64,000 bases of DNA from Bacteroidales bacterium (GCA_016709025.1 JADJEQ010000025.1:1-64000); one strand, 5' to 3'. Numbered from the stretch's first letter, positions 8,840-19,100 are shown. The notes: generated by a model not told the origin, from the letters alone. Translations and numbers: made by a program.

Positions 8840-9292
8840 TCAAAACGGACACTCCGGATCTTCTGTTTCAATAATTTCAGTCAGGGATATTTCCTGATCG
8901 GGATTCTTCGTAATCAGGTTAAGACATTCTTCCGGGTCCTGCCCGCACCGGGTAAAAATAAAAGCACAATATTCAAACAGAAGTTCGCGACTGGGGGCGG
9001 TAATATTCGTAAAGTTCAGGTCTGTCTTAATTTTGATCCCGTCTTTAAGATCGATGGAATATCCCCAGTAAAGGTTATTGTCCTCTTCACGAACAATGCC
9101 CAAAATTGATGTTGCATTTTCCAGTAAATGATCAGAAGGTAAAAGCTCGTAAGTTTCAGCGTCCTGAACAGAAAATTTGGCAATTTCAGATATAGCGATG
9201 TTATTTATGATGATGTCCTGAATTACCTCTGAGGTAAATCCAAATGCGTTGGATTTTGAATAATAACGTAAATCGAGAATCGTTCTGAACAT
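8840..9292 (-). CDS. Hypothetical protein, 150 aa
   Basis: The protein is soluble, acidic, with no signal peptide, membrane segment or recognised motif. The centre contains a predicted beta-rich stretch (NNLYWGYSIDLKDGIKIKTDL) and the end is very acidic with two Cys pairs nearby (CGQDPEEC, DPECPF). ATG start at 9292. It lies 30 bases downstream of the AAA/DUF4143 ATPase gene on the same strand, so both may share a transcript. Function unknown. Confidence 0.65.
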   Translation of the reverse strand: MFRTILDLRYYSKSNAFGFTSEVIQDIIINNIAISEIAKFSVQDAETYELLPSDHLLENATSILGIVREEDNNLYWGYSIDLKDGIKIKTDLNFTNITAPSRELLFEYCAFIFTRCGQDPEECLNLITKNPDQEISLTEIIETEDPECPF

Positions 9293-9322
9293 TGCGGATG
9301 CTTCAATTATAGCGGAAACCTG

Positions 9323-10675
9323 CTACAATGTATGGTTCTCAATGAACCAGGATACATATTCCGGTAGTTTATTCCCAAGGTAATAGGGTAAATTCATTAG
9401 CATATATGGTTTCCCTCCCGGTGTTTTGGCGGTTTCTACACTCAGCTTATTCGCAAGTAGCCTTACTGCATAAGGGTGATTTGATTCATCCACGAATTGA
9501 TGAAGAGATCTGAGTCTCCCTTGTTCACCTGCTTTAATTTCGATAGGGATTAAATATTTGTGATGCTGATAAACCAAATCTACTTCGGCATTGCTGTTGA
9601 CCTTTTCTCTTACCCAAAAATTAGGTTTATAGGAAGGCGCATCAAACCGGGCCTGCAACTCCTGGGTAATGAGGTGCTGTATGATTTTCCCTTTGTAAAA
9701 ATCATTGAAATCCTCCACCAGCATCATCTCTGCCTGAATGTGCAAGGTATAATTCAGCAAGCCGGTATCTAAAAACTGCAAACGGGGACTTCGCTTTATA
9801 TCCTCAATCATTGGCAGCTCCGTTGAGATAACAGGATAAATCAATCTGACAATACGGGCAAGATCAAGCGCGCGCAATGCTTCTCCAACTTCTCTGGAAC
9901 GATAAGCTGAACGACCAAAGCCTTCAAACTTAATCCTGTCTTTTTCGAGGGGGGCAGCATCTATCACATGCCTTATCACTTTACGTTCTGTTGTATTGGC
10001 TGCATATTTTTCTACATCATCCTTATATCCTTGCCACAACGCCTCATAAATGGGTCCCAGGTCAGCCATACTCTGCTGGGTTACATATTGCTTCACAATT
10101 TCCGGCATGCCTCCGATGATGGCATAAATATGGAATAATTTCATTAACAGCTCATGTGCAAGAGGTTTCACTGGGATACTATTAAACTGATCCAACGCCT
10201 GTTTGTGATCCAACGCCATTAAAAACTCTTCAAAATCAAAGGGATGCAACACCATCTGTTCAACACGGCCTACCGGAAAAGACGGAACTTTTCTAAGGGC
10301 AAATTCCAACAGCGAACCGGCCGCTATCACATACAGCCCGGGCATCTCCTCATAAAAATATCTTAGTTGCTGAATGGCTTTGGGTGACTCCTGAATTTCA
10401 TCAATAAACAGCAGAACTGGTTCTTCCTGAATTGGTATATCAAATTGAAGCGCGATGACTTCCATAATATCCTTTATGGAGTCAAGCTCTTCGAACCACC
10501 TCTGGTGTTCTCTCTTTTCAAGATTGAGTGAAATAAAATACCGGAATTCTCTGGCGAATTCCTGAACAAGCGTTGATTTCCCGACTTGTCTGGCTCCACG
10601 GATTAGCAGGGGTTTTCGGGCCGGATTGCTTTTCCATTTAAGTAGTTTCTGATAAGCTTTTCGTTTCAGATTCAT
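9323..10675 (-). CDS. AAA ATPase with C-terminal DUF4143 (nuclease-like) domain
   Basis: The 450-residue protein has the usual size and order for this family. Walker A is GARQVGKS at residues 27-34, Walker B LLFIDEIQES near 90, and a sensor region AAGSLLEFAL near 125. The DUF4143 part includes GGMPEIVKQY and, near 365-390, EVDLV followed by IPIEIKAG, which matches a PD-(D/E)xK nuclease core. These genes are common, highly mobile accessory ATPases in Bacteroidota; their role is not settled. It is preceded by a three-iteron array at 10682-10763. No membrane segments. Confidence 0.92.
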   Translation of the reverse strand: MNLKRKAYQKLLKWKSNPARKPLLIRGARQVGKSTLVQEFAREFRYFISLNLEKREHQRWFEELDSIKDIMEVIALQFDIPIQEEPVLLFIDEIQESPKAIQQLRYFYEEMPGLYVIAAGSLLEFALRKVPSFPVGRVEQMVLHPFDFEEFLMALDHKQALDQFNSIPVKPLAHELLMKLFHIYAIIGGMPEIVKQYVTQQSMADLGPIYEALWQGYKDDVEKYAANTTERKVIRHVIDAAPLEKDRIKFEGFGRSAYRSREVGEALRALDLARIVRLIYPVISTELPMIEDIKRSPRLQFLDTGLLNYTLHIQAEMMLVEDFNDFYKGKIIQHLITQELQARFDAPSYKPNFWVREKVNSNAEVDLVYQHHKYLIPIEIKAGEQGRLRSLHQFVDESNHPYAVRLLANKLSVETAKTPGGKPYMLMNLPYYLGNKLPEYVSWFIENHTL

Positions 10676-10681
10676 ACGTCT

Positions 10682-10763
10682 TGTTACATTTACAGGGCAA
10701 ATATCGTTAATATTTGTAACATATACAGGGTTATTTTTGAATATTTTTGTAACAAATACAGGG
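10682..10763. repeat. Three 16-bp iterons upstream of the ATPase gene, 33-bp period
   Basis: TGTTACATTTACAGGG at 10682, TGTAACATATACAGGG at 10715 and TGTAACAAATACAGGG at 10748 start exactly 33 bases apart, about three DNA turns. The array begins 6 bases upstream of the ATG at 10675, so it covers the expected promoter. It is probably a set of operator sites. Confidence 0.85.
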
Positions 10764-11220
10764 TTAATTTTATCGGATTGGGAATTCCTGATTCAACAGG
10801 CAGTAGCACACTTGCACCCGCAAAGTGTATTGCTCCCGGATGGTCTCTGCTTGGTTCGACATGGTTCGACAAAAAGTCTGCCTGATTGCCAGGGCATCCA
10901 GGCAGACAGGCTCACCAACCACCGCTCGACCACCGGGTATTATTAAGGTGGTGGGTGGAGTCGCAGGATGGACCCTTCACTTTCACTATATTGAACCTGT
11001 TGGCCTGGCACCTAAGCAGTCTGAATACAAGATAAGGGCACAAGTCACAGACTTGCGCCTGCAATGGTTCGGGTGGAGTCGTATGCTAAAAATCTCGCTT
11101 TTACTATTTTGAACCCATAATCTGGCAAACAAGCAGTTTGAACTTAGGAGAAAATGAAGTACCAGTCCCAGCCTTGCGTCTGCTAACAGTAAAAAATGCT
11201 GGTGTAGATACCAAAAAACG
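10764..11220. repeat. Intergenic with a diverged about 75-bp direct repeat and one palindrome
   Basis: Two diverged copies (about 10955-11027 and 11070-11143) share GGTGGAGTCG at the start, TTTAC/TTCACTAT.TTGAACC in the middle and AAGCAGT.TGAA at the end. Between them, at 11038-11059, is one copy of the palindrome family GCACAAGTC / GACTTGCGCC. A doubled GGTTCGACA phrase sits near 10852-10870. No gene is seen. Confidence 0.6.
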
Positions 11221-11529
11221 CTACTTTTTCTTTTTAGAAGCCCATTTTCCACCCATAAAGCCCCAGCCACCACTTCCGATAACGAATCCGAAGGCATACC
11301 AGACCCCATTGTTGTTCGGGGCGAACAGGGTGATGTCATCCCTGAAGAGCATCAGCACCAGATCCACCGGCACAATGATCCCATGCAGAAGGCCATGCCA
11401 GAACCCAAAGGTCTGCCCTTTCAGACATCCGGTTACCACTTCATTGTTGGCACAGGCTGACAGTAAAAGTAACGTGGCCGATAAAAGGAGAACAAATACA
11501 AATCCGTTTATTGTTTTTAAATTTTTCAT
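11221..11529 (-). CDS. Small lipoprotein or membrane protein, 102 aa
   Basis: I place the start at the ATG at 11529 because it gives a clean lipoprotein signal (MKNLKTINGFVFVLLLSA…) ending in lipobox LLSAC; the 19 codons before it do not look coding. The mature part has two hydrophobic stretches (FWHGLLHGIIVPVDLVLMLF and a Gly/Trp-rich WYAFGFVIGSGGWGFMGG) and ends in four or more Lys. Similar small proteins of unknown function are widespread in Bacteroidota. It stands alone between repeat-rich spacers. Confidence 0.7.
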   Translation of the reverse strand: MKNLKTINGFVFVLLLSATLLLLSACANNEVVTGCLKGQTFGFWHGLLHGIIVPVDLVLMLFRDDITLFAPNNNGVWYAFGFVIGSGGWGFMGGKWASKKKK

Positions 11530-11740
11530 TTCAGCTGATTTTGACCTGAAAGTTATGAATATTCCTGAAGACTGCGGGAATTGCAACAGCTTTTTTTTAG
11601 AGATCAGGATTATTGCTTAATTCCGTTAGCCGCTGATGCATGTCAGAGTCTTGTGCCAATTTATATGCTACAAACTTTATGATACTACCTGACAAATCAG
11701 GAAATTGTTTTTGAAACAGGGTGTTGGTTTGTTGAGATAT

Positions 11741-11767
11741 GCCGACACAAGTCACAGACCTGTGCCA
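11741..11767. repeat. Palindromic repeat copy (CACAAGTC/GACCTGTG type)
   Basis: A member of the short inverted-repeat family found about ten times in this window. Here the arms read CACAAGTC and GACCTGTG around a 3-base loop, 50 bases beyond the TonB receptor stop codon, where it could act as a transcript-end hairpin. Confidence 0.7.
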
Positions 11768-11815
11768 TCATTATGTTATTTTTTCTTCAACGAAACATAG
11801 AGGAATTCCGGAATT

Positions 11816-13879
11816 TTAAAACCGGAATTCAATGCCTGCATATATATGCCGTGGCAATCCAGGGTAATAATATCGCGGTTCACTGCCTCCAAATCCCAGG
11901 GCATTTACAACCAGCATGGAAGCGTAGTGTGTGTTTGTCAGGTTATTAATGCCCGCAGAAATCTGAAGAATTCCGGCTTTCTTCATTTGAATATGCGTAG
12001 CTATCTTTAAGTTGACCAAAAAATAATCTTCATATTTCAATGTGTTTGAATCGTTCAGATATTGATCACCGTTGTATTGCAGATGCGTGTAAACCATCAG
12101 CTTTTTATACGGATTCCATGAAAACTGAAGTTGCGCATATTGCTCAGGGATCCCTGGCAGATCATTGCCATCATAAGTATTTCCATCATCGGTAAAATCG
12201 ACGAAACGGTTTCGTGAAAACGTGTAACTGAACGTTGAATGCAGTTTCCCGGGGAAGCCGGTAAAATCAAAAATACGGTTGCGCAGGAGCAGTTCTAATC
12301 CTTGGTGGCGGGTTTTTCCGGCATTCATTCCGGTAAAAATATCTTCTGTAATCCGCTTGGTTACCAGTAAGTTGTTGAGTTCAATCCAATAAACGGTAAC
12401 CTCTGCTTCAACGGCTTTACCAAAGAAGTTAACCCGGGTTCCAGCTTCGTATTGCATGCCTTGTTCCGGTTTGATACCGGGGTTTACATCTCCGGCCGGT
12501 AGCAAAGTTTCCTCTGGCGAAGGCATGGAGAAGCCATGACCAGCCGAAGCATATACGGCAAGTTGTTCACTGGCTGCATAGTTCAACCCGATTCGCGGCG
12601 AAACGATCAGCGGGAAATCGCGTTTGCCCGATTGATCGCCATTTTCAGCATTTAAATCGGTGAGTTTGTAACTGATATGGTTAAGGGTGCCGGCCACCGA
12701 TAAGGTGAGCCTGGCAGATGGCCGGTAATTCGCGATGGCAAAAACACTGAACTGATTACGATTTTCACGGTTTTCATTCAGAAGGATTTCATCCTTGTCG
12801 AGCTTCCATTTGTATTGTTCAGCAATCCAGTCAATTCCCAGCAGCCAGTCGGTTTTGGGTCTGAAATAGCTCAGTTTGTTGCGGATTCCGGTACTCATTG
12901 TCTGGTCGCTGAGGTTATTGAACGGACGCTTTTCATAGCTGTCGCTCCATTTACCATGAATGGTCATCTGGTTGGATAATTTTGACGAGAGGAAGTTCGT
13001 CAGGGTAATTCCGGCCAGTGCTTTCCGGTATTTTTTATATCCTTCAATGGCAGCCCAGGCAGGCGCTGCTGCCCGGGGATCATTCTCAAACTGAGTTATC
13101 CCCAGCGAACTCGGGATTTCACCATCCACACCGGTCAACATCAGGGTTGATTTCACTGACCATTTGGGTTGATTCCATTTCGCAGTGGACATAAAAGAAG
13201 TGCGCCTGTATTCATTGTTTGCCCGGTAGCCGGCCGATTGCAGGTGACTGAGGCTTCCCCACAAGCTGGTATTGGCCGTATTGATAGTTCCTGAAAAATT
13301 GGTTCTGAGGGTATTGAAACTTCCATAATTCAGACTCAGCAGGCCTTCATTCTGCATTTTTTCAGGGGTGAATAAATTGATGCTCCCACCCAATCCTGAA
13401 CCGTACAATGCCGAAGAAGGACCCCGGATCACTTCAATGCGCCCCAGATTTTGTATATCTATTTCTTCGGGTGTTGAAACACCATCGGACGATGTAAGCG
13501 GTATATCGTTTAGGTACGACCTGATCCGGTTGGTATTGTAGGGCGTTCGACTTCCCATTCCCCTGATAACGATGCGGTTGGTGGCATAGGTTCCGCTCTG
13601 CATACTAACACCGGGAATTGTGTTGAGTGTTGTTGCCATGTTGGTACCGTCGGAAAGCGCAAGCCCCTCCCCTTTGAGCACTGAAAGATTGCCGGGGAAC
13701 GTTTGCAATTGACTGCTTAACCGGTAGCCTTCGATGTTGACCTGATCCAGGTGAATGGTGGAATCCGGAAACTGTTTATCAGCGGGTGGCGGATCTAAAG
13801 ATTGGGCATAACCATGGAGAAGTCCCGATAGTAATACCAGGGCGATTGATCGTCTGATGAAGAGGTTTGTTTTTATCAT
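11816..13879 (-). CDS. TonB-dependent outer-membrane receptor (siderophore/FecA-like)
   Basis: The 687-residue protein has a signal peptide (cleavage after about residue 25, HGYAQS). A plug domain spans about 45-170, with DQVNIEGYRLSSQ, LNTIPGVSMQSGT, RIVIRGMGSRTPYN, LNDIPLTSSDG and RIEVIRGPSSALYGSGLGGSINLF. A long beta-barrel follows, ending in the aromatic terminus IYAGIEFRF expected by the BAM machinery. It lacks a SusD partner and the N-terminal carboxypeptidase-like domain of SusC proteins, so it is more likely to take up iron chelates, cobalamin or another small ligand than glycans. The substrate cannot be read from the sequence. ATG start at 13879. Confidence 0.93.
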   Translation of the reverse strand: MIKTNLFIRRSIALVLLSGLLHGYAQSLDPPPADKQFPDSTIHLDQVNIEGYRLSSQLQTFPGNLSVLKGEGLALSDGTNMATTLNTIPGVSMQSGTYATNRIVIRGMGSRTPYNTNRIRSYLNDIPLTSSDGVSTPEEIDIQNLGRIEVIRGPSSALYGSGLGGSINLFTPEKMQNEGLLSLNYGSFNTLRTNFSGTINTANTSLWGSLSHLQSAGYRANNEYRRTSFMSTAKWNQPKWSVKSTLMLTGVDGEIPSSLGITQFENDPRAAAPAWAAIEGYKKYRKALAGITLTNFLSSKLSNQMTIHGKWSDSYEKRPFNNLSDQTMSTGIRNKLSYFRPKTDWLLGIDWIAEQYKWKLDKDEILLNENRENRNQFSVFAIANYRPSARLTLSVAGTLNHISYKLTDLNAENGDQSGKRDFPLIVSPRIGLNYAASEQLAVYASAGHGFSMPSPEETLLPAGDVNPGIKPEQGMQYEAGTRVNFFGKAVEAEVTVYWIELNNLLVTKRITEDIFTGMNAGKTRHQGLELLLRNRIFDFTGFPGKLHSTFSYTFSRNRFVDFTDDGNTYDGNDLPGIPEQYAQLQFSWNPYKKLMVYTHLQYNGDQYLNDSNTLKYEDYFLVNLKIATHIQMKKAGILQISAGINNLTNTHYASMLVVNALGFGGSEPRYYYPGLPRHIYAGIEFRF

Positions 13880-14067
13880 TTATTAATCACAACGTGATTT
13901 ACGTTTTGCGATTTACGAATAATGAATGTAGATTGCGGGTTATAGTCTTACTTTTTATCTCCGTTTTTAGACTTCAGAATATTCCTCACTCCTTTAACTC
14001 TTTTCACTTTCATCTACTCACTACTCATTTCTCACTACTCTTTCATTTCACATTTCATTTTTCTTAA

Positions 14068-14100
14068 AACCTAACAGGTTGGAAGAAAACCTGTTAGGTT
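14068..14100. repeat. Palindromic repeat, 13-bp arms (AACCTAACAGGTT)
   Basis: Perfect arms AACCTAACAGGTT and AACCTGTTAGGTT flank a 7-base loop (GGAAGAA). It is embedded in a pyrimidine-rich tract of TCACTTTTCACT-like phrases (13980-14165). The same element with the same flanks occurs at 22031 and, interrupted, at 22165. Confidence 0.9.
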
Positions 14101-14151
14101 CGTTTTCATCTCTCACTACTCATTCCTTTCACTTTTCACTCTTCACTTCCT

Positions 14152-15591
14152 TCACTTTTCACTTTTTTCAACAGGGACCAATCGCACAATCTTCCCGGGG
14201 GTTTCGGTGGAAACATATATCAACCCGTCAGGGCCAATCACCACATTCCGGACGCGCCCGATACCCTGTAGCAGTTTTTCGGTGTGCATTACCGCATGAC
14301 CATTGATCACCACCCTTTCGAGGTATTGAAACCGGAGTGAACCGACAAAAAGATTGTTTCGCCACTTTTTATATCTGTCGCCGGTAAGAAAAGTCATGCC
14401 GCATGGTGCGATTGATGGAGTCCAGTAATGAATCGGTTGCTCCATTCCCTCCTTTTCAGTTAATTCGGTAAGTATGGTCCCGTTGTAGTTAATTCCGTAA
14501 GAAATAACGGGCCAGCCATAGTTTTTCCCGGGTTCGATCAGGTTTATTTCATCGCCTCCACGGGGGCCATGCTCGGTTTCCCAAAGTTCACCGGTAAGCG
14601 GATTTATACAGGTGCCCTGCGGATTCCGGTGTCCGTAACTGTAAATGGAAGGAACAGCACCTTTTGTATTTACAAACGGATTATCCTCGGGAATTGAACC
14701 ATCATCGTTGATCCGGTGGATCTTTCCATTGGTATTATCAAGGTTCTGCGGGAAATCGTAGTGCTGGCCCCGGTCACCGATCCCGAAAAATAAATGTCCT
14801 TTATCATCAAAGGCAAGTTTACACCCATAATGATGCGATCTGTCGTTGTCATTATCCCCCCTGAAAATCAACTGCTGATCCACCAGCTTATTCCCGTTCA
14901 GCCTGGCCCGCATAATAGCCGTATTGCTTTTTGGTTTGCCGCTTTCCTCGCTCAAAGCGCTGTAAGAGAAGTAAATCCATCCGTTTTTACTGTAGTCAGG
15001 ATGAAGGGCCAGGTCGAGCAGACCACCCTGACCTTCCGCTCTTAGAGCCGGTAATCCTTCAATGGGTGGTGAAAGTTTACCGTTGGAAAAACGGTGCAAT
15101 GTTCCGGCCCGTTCCGAAATCAGCAGGTCACCACCGGGCAGAAATGCAAGTCCCCAGGGTACATCCAATCCGGTAACTACCGTTTCAATTATGAAATCCT
15201 GTACCTCCGATTCCGTTACATCGCCTGCTTTTACTGCTGGTTTCAGTGAACTTCTGTCGTCTGGAATTCCCTTTTTGACATAAGCGGCCAATTCTTCTAT
15301 TTCGTCTTCCGAAAAAGTCTTCTCAAATGAAGGCATGCCCGCCTCTTCAATTCCCAGTTTGATGCTGCTGATAACCGATGCGTTTCCGGGTTCATCCATC
15401 CACTTTTTAGCAGTAAATTTTTCGAGGTTATCACCGTGGCATCCGGCACAGTAAGTCTGGTAATTCAGGGCTGCCGGATTTTCTACGGAGGACTTAACGG
15501 CCGAAGAGTCATCTTTCAGTGACATTAGCCCCGTCATTCCAGTGAATGCAAGGGCTATGAGGCCGGTTGAAATGATCAATGTTCTTTTCAA
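14152..15591 (-). CDS. PQQ-dependent aldose sugar dehydrogenase with N-terminal cytochrome c domain
   Basis: The protein is 479 residues. After a hydrophobic signal segment, residues about 40-115 form a small cytochrome c domain (YQTYCAGCHGDNL, with GMPSF supplying the axial Met). Residues about 135-475 form a soluble glucose/sorbosone dehydrogenase six-bladed propeller (LDVPWGLAFLPGGDLLISERAG, GGLLDLALHPDY, HHYGCKLAFDDKGHLFFGIGDRG, YGHRNPQG, EHGPRGGDEINLI, IAPCGMTFLTGD, GRVRNVVIGPDGLIYV). It oxidises aldose sugars with PQQ in the periplasm, and the fused haem would take the electrons. The start codon appears to be TTG (15591). It ends in the pyrimidine-rich tract, so its last codons lie in low-complexity DNA. 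Confidence 0.92.
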   Translation of the reverse strand: MKRTLIISTGLIALAFTGMTGLMSLKDDSSAVKSSVENPAALNYQTYCAGCHGDNLEKFTAKKWMDEPGNASVISSIKLGIEEAGMPSFEKTFSEDEIEELAAYVKKGIPDDRSSLKPAVKAGDVTESEVQDFIIETVVTGLDVPWGLAFLPGGDLLISERAGTLHRFSNGKLSPPIEGLPALRAEGQGGLLDLALHPDYSKNGWIYFSYSALSEESGKPKSNTAIMRARLNGNKLVDQQLIFRGDNDNDRSHHYGCKLAFDDKGHLFFGIGDRGQHYDFPQNLDNTNGKIHRINDDGSIPEDNPFVNTKGAVPSIYSYGHRNPQGTCINPLTGELWETEHGPRGGDEINLIEPGKNYGWPVISYGINYNGTILTELTEKEGMEQPIHYWTPSIAPCGMTFLTGDRYKKWRNNLFVGSLRFQYLERVVINGHAVMHTEKLLQGIGRVRNVVIGPDGLIYVSTETPGKIVRLVPVEKSEK

Positions 15592-15647
15592 GGTTGAAAA
15601 TTATTGGTGTGAACAATCATGAATTATAAACAATTGATGAAACCCAT

Positions 15648-15966
15648 TTGTTGCTGACTTAAGCGCGAGTGGATTTTATTGCTTATCAGCATTAGAATAT
15701 AAATCATGAAGGTTGGCACAAGTCACAGACTTGCATCTGAAACTGAGGAAGAAAGGCACAAGTCGCAGACTTGCGCCAGCTGTATTGTTAGGCACTGGTC
15801 GCAGACTTGCACCAGCAGTTGAAGCCTATTAGTTGCTGAAATAAGCGCTGAGTGGATTTTAGTGCTAATCAGCATCAGAATATAAATCATGAAGGCGGGC
15901 ACAAGTCACAGACTTGCATCCGAAACTGAGGAAGAAAGGCACAAGTCGCAGACTTGCGCCAGCTGT
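15648..15966. repeat. Direct repeat of about 137 bp, two copies
   Basis: Copy 1 (about 15648-15783) and copy 2 (about 15829-15966) share TTGCTGA…AAGCG…AGTGGATTTTA, then AATATAAATCATGAAGG, then two palindrome units separated by GAAACTGAGGAAGAAAG. The copies are about 90% identical by eye. The duplication carries palindromes with it, so some palindrome copies here arose by segment duplication and not by independent insertion. Confidence 0.85.
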
Positions 15967-16112
15967 TCCGAAAATGACGATGACGGGCAAAAATCGCGGA
16001 ATTGAGGCGGCACTTCGGTTTACTTCCGAAAATGATGATAGACACAAGTCGCAGACATGCGCCAACAATGCCAGCAAATAATGAAAGCGGGCACAGGTCT
16101 GTGACCTGCGCC
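15715..16112. repeat. Cluster of seven palindromic units (GGCACAAGTC / GACTTGCGCC)
   Basis: Units lie at 15715-15736, 15755-15777, 15791-15813, 15898-15920, 15938-15960, 16041-16063 and 16089-16112. Each has 9-10 base arms around a 3-base loop (CAC, CGC or TGT). The last has compensatory changes in both arms (CACAGGTC / GACCTGCG), which indicates that base pairing is conserved. Spacing is irregular and the units are palindromic, so this is not CRISPR. No gene lies in 15592-16141. Confidence 0.85.
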
Positions 16113-16141
16113 CGCGAATTGATTATGATTCTAATCAAGGA

Positions 16142-19100
16142 TCACTTTATAACTGACATTTTCCTTGATTGTGAGAAACGACCAGCTTCCAGTCTGTAAA
16201 AATAGATCCCATTCGTGAGATTTTCTGTATCCAGGCTCACTTCATAGTTTCCGGTCATTTTACGCTCATTCACCAGCTTTGCGACTTCTTTCCCGGCACT
16301 GTTGTAGAGTGTCAGGGAAACCGGCACCTCTTCAGCTATCCGGAATTGAATGGTTGTCACCCCGCTGAATGGGTTTGGATAATTCTGTTCCAGGCTGAAA
16401 CCGGAAATAAATTCCTGCTCCGGTTCTGCTACCGAAACCTCACCCAGGCTGAATTCGCCCATGGAAACCGGGCTGCCTGAGTAGGCAGCATCCACGGTGC
16501 TGAGGGTCCAGGTGTAGTTGCCGCTTTCGAGGCCGGTCAATAACCATTCGGTTACCGCGCTTACATTTCCCGGTTCAGGGGTGCGGGCGGGAACCAATAC
16601 CTGAACATTGTCCCTGTAAAGCTCCAGATTGTAGGTTAAAGCACCGGCAGGGGTGTGATCGTCGCTGCCGGCCAACCATGTTAAGCGGGCAGAGTTTTCA
16701 GAAAGCGGAGTAACATCCAAACCCATTGGAGCCAGAGGGGGTTCATTCTGAGCTGGAGTATCGTTCCGGTAGATGTGCATCTGAGCTTCCACAAGCCCAT
16801 TACCGCCGGGAACAAAATACTGACCGGCAATAAAGTAATCCAGATCACCTTCTCCATCGATATCCAGCCAGGAAAAGGTCCCTCCGCGGTCACCACTGGC
16901 GCGGGGTGCCGGAAGTTCGTTTCCGGATTCGGTGAAAACCCCGCCGGTATTGGTGTAAATCCTTGCCCGGCCTTCAATATTGGAGCCCGAATTGTAGTTT
17001 CCGGCCAACAGAATATCCATGTCTCCATCGGAGTCGTAATCGGCCCAGGTTGCCGCCGTCAGATCAAACCAGCCTTCACCGGGTATATCTGCAATTACTT
17101 CCACAGGAATATAATTTTCATTGTCGTTGCGATAGATTCGTAACGCCATGTGGGTGTAACTTCCATCCGTTTCGCGGATGCTACCGGCAACCAGGATGTC
17201 GAGATCGCCATCTCCGTCGTAGTCTCCCCATTGAGCCTCTCCATGCTCAACACTTATGCTTCCAAGGATATCTTCACCAAAAAAGGATCCGTTTCCATCG
17301 TTGCGGTAACGGCGGATAAAGCTACTTTCCGTCAACGGGGAAATATTCACCAGCAAAAGGTCCAGATCCTGGTCGCCATCAAAATCAGCCCAGGCACTCT
17401 GCGCATGAGAGGTGGGAGCAAATACGGAATCGGCTTCGGTGAATACAAATCCTCCGTTGCCATCGGAACCATCGTTGCGCATCAACGCAGTACGGTATGA
17501 GAAAGACTCAAAATCAAAAACCGATGGCAATAAAAGATCGCGGTCACCATCGTTGTCGTAATCAGCCCAGGTAACCGAGCGGAGATCGAATTCGGCCTGG
17601 CTGTTGTCTTCCCAGTATCCGGGAAGTGCTGTAGCGGTCAACACCAGTGTTCCTGCTTCATTGCGGTAAATAACGGTTGCAGCATCAGTTCCCAGCGCAA
17701 GATCGAGGTCACCGTCGCCATCGGCATCGGCCCAGGCAAGGTCGGAAGAACCTGTAGTCAAATCAGCGAGAGGCACTTCAAAATAGGAAAACTCCCATTC
17801 ATCTGTTCCGGCAGGACCATCGTTGCGCAACAGAACCAGTTTATCTTCGACACTCTCATTGTAAACCACATAATAACCCAGCACTGCAATATCGAGGTCA
17901 CCGTCACTGTCATAGTCGGCCGGGGCGGTGGTGATCACCCAGAAATCTTCATCCTGAGGCGTTACAAACAACGGATCGGGTGGGGTTATCTCGGTGAAGT
18001 CGCCGAATACACCCCCTGGTCCTGGCTGAACCACAATTATCCGAAATGTATTCCCGGTATCACCATCATCATCGGTAACGAGGAGGGAAACAACGTAAGT
18101 GTTTGCCGTTTCATAAGTGTGCGTTGGATTCTGAAGGTCAGAAACAGTTCCGTCGCCAAAATCCCACGACCAGCCGGTGATAAAGCCGTCAGGATCGGTA
18201 CTCGTGTCTGTGAAAACAATGGAAAGGCCTGTGGCAGTGAATTCAAAAGAGGCTACCGGTGGCTGGTTTTGCGGAGGAGGTGGTGGTCCGGTAAAGTGTT
18301 CAATATAACCCTGGTAACCAACGATCCAGGCATCGCCTGCCGCATTGGCTGCAATGGCGCCGAAACTGCCGAAACCTGCAGATCCGGTTGCCATAACAGC
18401 CCAGTTCTGTCCGCCGGTAGCGGTATAATAAACCAAATTGCTATTGGTGCTAAGCCAGAATTCGTCGGCTCCCACCAGGAAGATATCTGTAAAATCATCA
18501 AATGTATTGGGTGTGGGAAGTGTTTCCCAGTTCAAACCACCGTCTGTGCTTCTAAAGGCTTCACCATACATGCCCACTGCATACCCGGTGTTTTCGTCAA
18601 AAAAGTCCATATCCCTGATCTGGTTTGGAATACCGGGTAGTACTGCCTGATTCCAGGTAGCACCGTTGTCGGAACTTCTGTAAAAGAGTCCGGTAACATT
18701 GGCAGCCCAAATGTTGGCTCCTTCCACATCTACCGCTACATAAGCGCCCAGAATATCCGGGACTGGTGTCCAGGTATCCCCGCCATCGGTGGTCCTGTAC
18801 AAGGCCCCATTGTTATATCCTTGTCCGGTAACCCAGCCGTTGTTAATATCTGTAAAATGAATGTCTTCGACCGTGCTGAAATCATCGGGTTTTGAAAGGG
18901 TTGCGATCCAGGTAAGCCCATTGTCAGCGCTTTTGTATACCTGGCCCGATTCGTCAACAACCACTAGGTTTTGCTGGTCGATGATGTGAACCGCCTTCAT
19001 CTGAAACTGCGTAAATGTTTGATGGTTTATCCAGGGTGAGGTTCCATCGCTGCTCAACACAGTTCCGTTTTCGCCCACTGCGATCAGGCTGCCGTCAGGG

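Noticed and set aside
15715..16112. Possible CRISPR array
   Set aside because: The repeated units are palindromic, spacing varies from 14 to over 80 bases, two intervals are duplicates of each other, and no cas gene is near.
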